Below, one piece after another: positions 60,718 through 64,000 of a DNA stretch of 64,000 nt (positions are counted from its first letter, which is position 1; every line of letters starts with the position of its first letter). Below the pieces are notes generated by a model. That model was not told the origin of the DNA. It worked only from the letters and a program-made list of their open reading frames with translations, and did no database searches. The stretch is taken from assembly GCA_009746045.1 (NCBI GenBank), contig RPFO01000085.1:500439-564438 (forward strand), written 5' to 3'. This DNA is from Mesostigma viride. Lineage: Eukaryota > Streptophyta > Mesostigmatophyceae > Mesostigmatales > Mesostigmataceae. The position numbers and the translations under genes are program-made.

Positions 60718-61345
60718 GGAATGGATTGAATTGAATTGAATTGTAACATAACTCCGTTGGGAGTATATGTAGCACATAGCCCTTGAGAGGGGGCATATGG
60801 CCTATCATACATCCTAAGCTACTTCCTGCAAGGGTGGGGATGTAAAGGACCCTTGCTCTAGGTGCACCAGGGCACTTGCATCCCCATGATCTTCAAGCTA
60901 TGCCCAGCGAAGGGGGAGCCTGTCATGGGGGGGAAGATCAGCAGAGCTATACAAAAAGGCTAGGGCATGGCGTCTCAGCAGAGAGTTACTCCCTGCATGG
61001 GCACAACATAGCTAAATAAAGCTAGGCATCATCTGGAGTGTGGCACATCATAGGCACACATGTACATGATTAAATAAAGCGTGTGGCTTAGCTAGGATAG
61101 TGCCTCTAGGAGGCGTACATGTACATGGCCACGGTCTATCTATTCTACACTACTACTGCTGTATTCCCCTAAGCTGGGGCGTCTGGAGTCGTTGGGGCCG
61201 CGGGGGTCGCCTGCCAGGGCTTGTGGCCGACGTAGATGGCCGCCCCCTTCCAGTACACCGGCTGCCCCGCCTTGGTCTTCCGGAGCTGGAGGTAGGTGGG
61301 CCATAGCTCCCGTCGCCGTTGTTGCTGCGCCAGGGTCAAGTCGTC

Positions 61346-63358
61346 GCTATATTTGCCATACACATTTGCCACGAGCCACGAGCCACGAGCCACGAGGTAG
61401 CCATGGCTGACGGCGGAGCTCATAACTTTCACGTTTGAGCACCGAATTTAGCCGTGAATATCACAATCGACGCGTCTTTCTACGACGCACATGCTGATAT
61501 AATTTTCCGACGCTATTACGCAATATACGATGAGCAAACGCCCATCGACGCAACGCAGCCTGACGGCTGCGCTCGGCAATGAAAATACGTCTGCAGCTCC
61601 GGCTGCAGCTTCGCCATCAGGGCCGGAAGGCGGTGGTGACCCTAGTCGCGCACTGGTTGTCGCCCAGCACCCTCCCGGGCTTCCTGCCTCGCCCTCAGCC
61701 TCGCCCGAGCCAAAACGCAGCCGCCCAACCGAACCAAGCTGGTCTGAGCGCGACTTTGACGTTGACGGGTTATTTTCCACCTTCGACGGTGCCAGACCCG
61801 GCTTTTTCGACATGCCACCCATCAAGATACTGGAGCTCGTGTTTTATGGGTCATACGCCTCCATTCTCGACCTGTGCCAGCGCCTTCACAGCCATTACCG
61901 CCTCCGCCCTGGACCTGACGGCCGGTTTACTCACCGACCTGAGAACCTGGCCCGCTGGTCTCGCCCCCGTCTTCAGCTCGCCGCCCTCTTTTCCATCCTT
62001 GACCGCTCTGTCACGGACCTCTGGACCCCCTCCCCCTTGACCGAATCCACCTTCCTCCTCCACCTCCAAGAAACCATCTCACAGCACGTGACGCCCCTAG
62101 CTGCAGATGTGGCAGCTGTGGGTCGCACGCTGGCTGCTGAGCTCCCCACCATCCCCACCGCCACCGCCACCCTCCTCGCCTCCACCCCCCCCCCTCCGCC
62201 TCCACCGACTCCATCACCGCCCAGCTCCGCGACATTGACCAACGTCTTAAGGATAATGCCATCGCTATCGAGGTCCTGCAGAACACCGCGGGCCTCACCG
62301 CCCAGGCGGTGAAGGACATTGCCGCCAAGCCAACCTCTGCTGGCCTGGCCGGCGATGCTCCTCCCATCACGACCTGGGCGGACATGCTTAAGCAGCACAC
62401 CACCTCCACCACCTCCGCCGTCGCAGCCCAGCTCCAGCGGCAGACGCTTGACCTCCGCGAGGAGGCCGAGCTTGCCAAGCGCAGCCTTAACGTCATTGTC
62501 AAGAACCTCGACATGGAGGAAGGTGAGAATTCCGAGAAGCTTGCACGTGCGTTTGAGAGAGAAATTCTTAGTCGCATGGGCCTTACTGGTGAGATCGACC
62601 TGGTCGCCCACCGCCTTCCCCGCGCGCGGGGTAAGGCAGGGCCGCCCCCGCTCCTTCTCACCTTTAAGACCCCGGCGGACAAGATTTCTTTTCTCCGACG
62701 CCGCAAGCGGCTCGAGAAGACTCTCTTCACCCTTGACGACGACTTGACCCTGGCGCAGCAACAACGGCGACGGGAGCTATGGCCCACCTACCTCCAGCTC
62801 CGGAAGACCAAGGCGGGGCAGCCGGTGTACTGGAAGGGGGCGGCCATCTACGTCGGCCACAAGCCCTGGCAGGCGACCCCCGCGGCCCCAACGACTCCAG
62901 ACGCCCCAGCTTAGGGGAATACAGCAGTAGTAGTGTAGAATAGATAGACCGTGGCCATGTACATGTACGCCTCCTAGAGGCACTATCCTAGCTAAGCCAC
63001 ACGCTTTATTTAATCATGTACATGTGTGCCTATGATGTGCCACACTCCAGATGATGCCTAGCTTTATTTAGCTATGTTGTGCCCATGCAGGGAGTAACTC
63101 TCTGCTGAGACGCCATGCCCTAGCCTTTTTGTATAGCTCTGCTGATCTTCCCCCCCATGACAGGCTCCCCCTTCGCTGGGCATAGCTTGAAGATCATGGG
63201 GATGCAAGTGCCCTGGTGCACCTAGAGCAAGGGTCCTTTACATCCCCACCCTTGCAGGAAGTAGCTTAGGATGTATGATAGGCCATATGCCCCCTCTCAA
63301 GGGCTATGTGCTACATATACTCCCAACGGAGTTATGTTACAATTCAATTCAATTCAAT
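61346..63358 (+). mobile_element. Full-length ORF1-only LINE, copy A
   Basis: The element has a 184-bp 5' UTR with GAGCCAC repeats (about 61373-61396), ORF1, a 444-bp 3' UTR and an (AATTC)n tail. The TSD TCAAGTCGTCG lies at 61335-61345 and 63359-63369, inside ORF1 of copy B. No endonuclease or reverse transcriptase is present, so it must use enzymes supplied in trans. Confidence 0.88.
61530..62914 (+). CDS. LINE ORF1 protein (RNA-binding), frameshifted in a C run
   Basis: The N-terminal half (61530 to about 62185) is Ser/Pro-rich and then helical (ILELVFYGSYASILDLCQRL). In a run of nine C's near 62186-62195 the frame changes by one base. The second half (to 62914) contains a coiled coil (TAQLRDIDQRLKDNAIAIEV) and the L1-type RNA-binding C-terminal region (SLNVIVKNLDMEEGE, IDLVAHRLPRARGK, ISFLRRRKRL, LTLAQQQRRRELWP). 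ORF1 proteins of L1-type LINEs trimerise and coat the element RNA. About 461 codons in total. The C-run shift may be a sequencing or replication slip, so coding may be intact in the cell. A related relic lies at 22062-22261. Confidence 0.8.
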
Positions 63359-63460
63359 TCAAGTCGTCGTCAAGGGTGAAGAGAGTCTTCTCGAGCCGCT
63401 TGCGGCGTCGGAGAAAAGAAATCTTGTCCGCCGGGGTCTTAAAGGTGAGAAGGAATGGAT

Positions 63461-63690
63461 GGTATAAGCTATCTAGGTCCTAGTTACAGGGGTGTGGGCA
63501 CCGCGGCCCGAATCGCTATGAATGCCATACTTGGTCACACGCGGAGCCCCCACAGGCTTGGGGGTGGTCTACTTCATCACGATGGATGGATGGATGGGTG
63601 CAAACAGTCCTACCGGTCTAATCTATCTACATCAGCTATCTACAACATCTATCTAACAGCATTACTAACTACAACATCTATCTAAGCATC
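63461..63690. other. Flank with short microsatellites
   Basis: No gene is seen. Short GATG and CATCTATCTA repeats occur at 63581-63599 and 63625-63690. Confidence 0.5.
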
Positions 63691-63696
63691 TCGAGT

Positions 63697-64000
63697 GGAC
63701 ACGTGTGTAGTACTCCTACACACACAGATCTCAAATGATTTATCTAGTACCAAATCCGAAAGGCTTGCATCACTCCCCGGAAAGGAGAACTTTTGCGGAT
63801 GACTGTACTGTGTCAGTTGGCGATGCCTTAATTAGGATCAGGAGACGTCCGTCCTATAGTCAGCAAAAGTTGGTGCGAGAGGTCCCCAGTTCGATTCCGG
63901 CTTGGATTCATTTGCAGATCGCGTTTTCCGCGGACCGGCACTGAACGCAAATGGTTTTCACCTTTGCGGCGTGCCAAATCAGAAAATCACGCAGCCCTAG
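63697..64000 (+). repeat. Third, diverged copy of the 315-bp repeat
   Basis: Aligns with 58715-59000 from the ACACGTGTGTAGTACTCC hairpin onward, with small indels, and keeps the AGTTCGATTCC box. The first ~28 bp of the unit are missing and the copy runs off the window edge or diverges near 63975. Confidence 0.85.

Larger units (their letters stand above)
60727..63451 (-). mobile_element. 5'-truncated LINE copy B, split by LINE copy A
   Basis: On the minus strand, ORF1 sequence runs from 63451 to 63370, is interrupted by copy A, and resumes at 61345, ending in a 3' UTR and an (AATTC)n tail at about 60727-60741. A 9-bp TSD, GGAATGGAT, lies at 60718-60726 and 63452-63460. The ORF1 codons on the two sides of the interruption are contiguous. 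Truncation at the 5' end is typical of target-primed reverse transcription. Confidence 0.88.

Overview
The window looks like nuclear DNA of a green alga. The reasons are genes split by GT-AG introns, a TGTAA-type poly(A) signal about 95-100 nt after two stop codons, a chromodomain-bearing Ty3/gypsy retrotransposon, LINE relics, very abundant microsatellites and minisatellites, and an algal-style GT29 (sialyltransferase-like) protein carrying an EGF-like module. Species cannot be fixed from the sequence. Nothing indicates a bacterial operon, plastid DNA or CRISPR.

Layout. (1) 1-14959 is the 3' part of a chromodomain Ty3/gypsy element: the end of pol, an unrecognised ORF after pol, a polypurine tract and a 689-bp LTR ending against a CCACT satellite. 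The post-pol ORF has been split twice by DNA transposons, at 2311-9378 (TSD AAG) and 10425-13880 (TSD GTC). Removing each insert with one TSD copy restores one continuous reading frame of about 722 codons. The inserts carry most of the low-complexity DNA here: 8-bp subterminal repeats, a 1.1-kb G-rich compound microsatellite, a perfect 116-bp-arm hairpin and a C/A-biased tract.

(2) 15795-52191 holds a segmental duplication of a three-exon gene for a secretory-pathway protein with an EGF-like segment and a GT29-like domain. Copy 1 is at 17067-21707 and copy 2 at 34398-52191. Intron 1 is 1,707 bp in copy 1 and 15,019 bp in copy 2, because a single 45-bp unit has been amplified to about 297 copies (35461-48815). 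The likely progenitor unit is still single-copy in intron 1 of copy 1. Between the copies lie LINE relics, an 80-bp minisatellite and a minus-strand Golgi-type sulfotransferase gene. Two GT29-like genes beside a sulfotransferase suggest modification of an acidic, sulfated surface glycan (inference).

(3) 52200-58480 holds an intronless HopJ-family gene on the minus strand, a GA microsatellite, and a three-exon gene for a largely disordered protein with a tandem (NAGNAG) acceptor.

(4) 58480-64000 is a retroelement graveyard: a pair of 315-bp terminal repeats around an 84-bp core with an 11-bp TSD (third partial copy at the right edge), a LINE 3'-UTR relic, and an ORF1-only LINE inserted antisense into a truncated member of its own family, both with exact TSDs.

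Most of the longest open frames in the window are simple- or tandem-repeat translations and were not called as genes.
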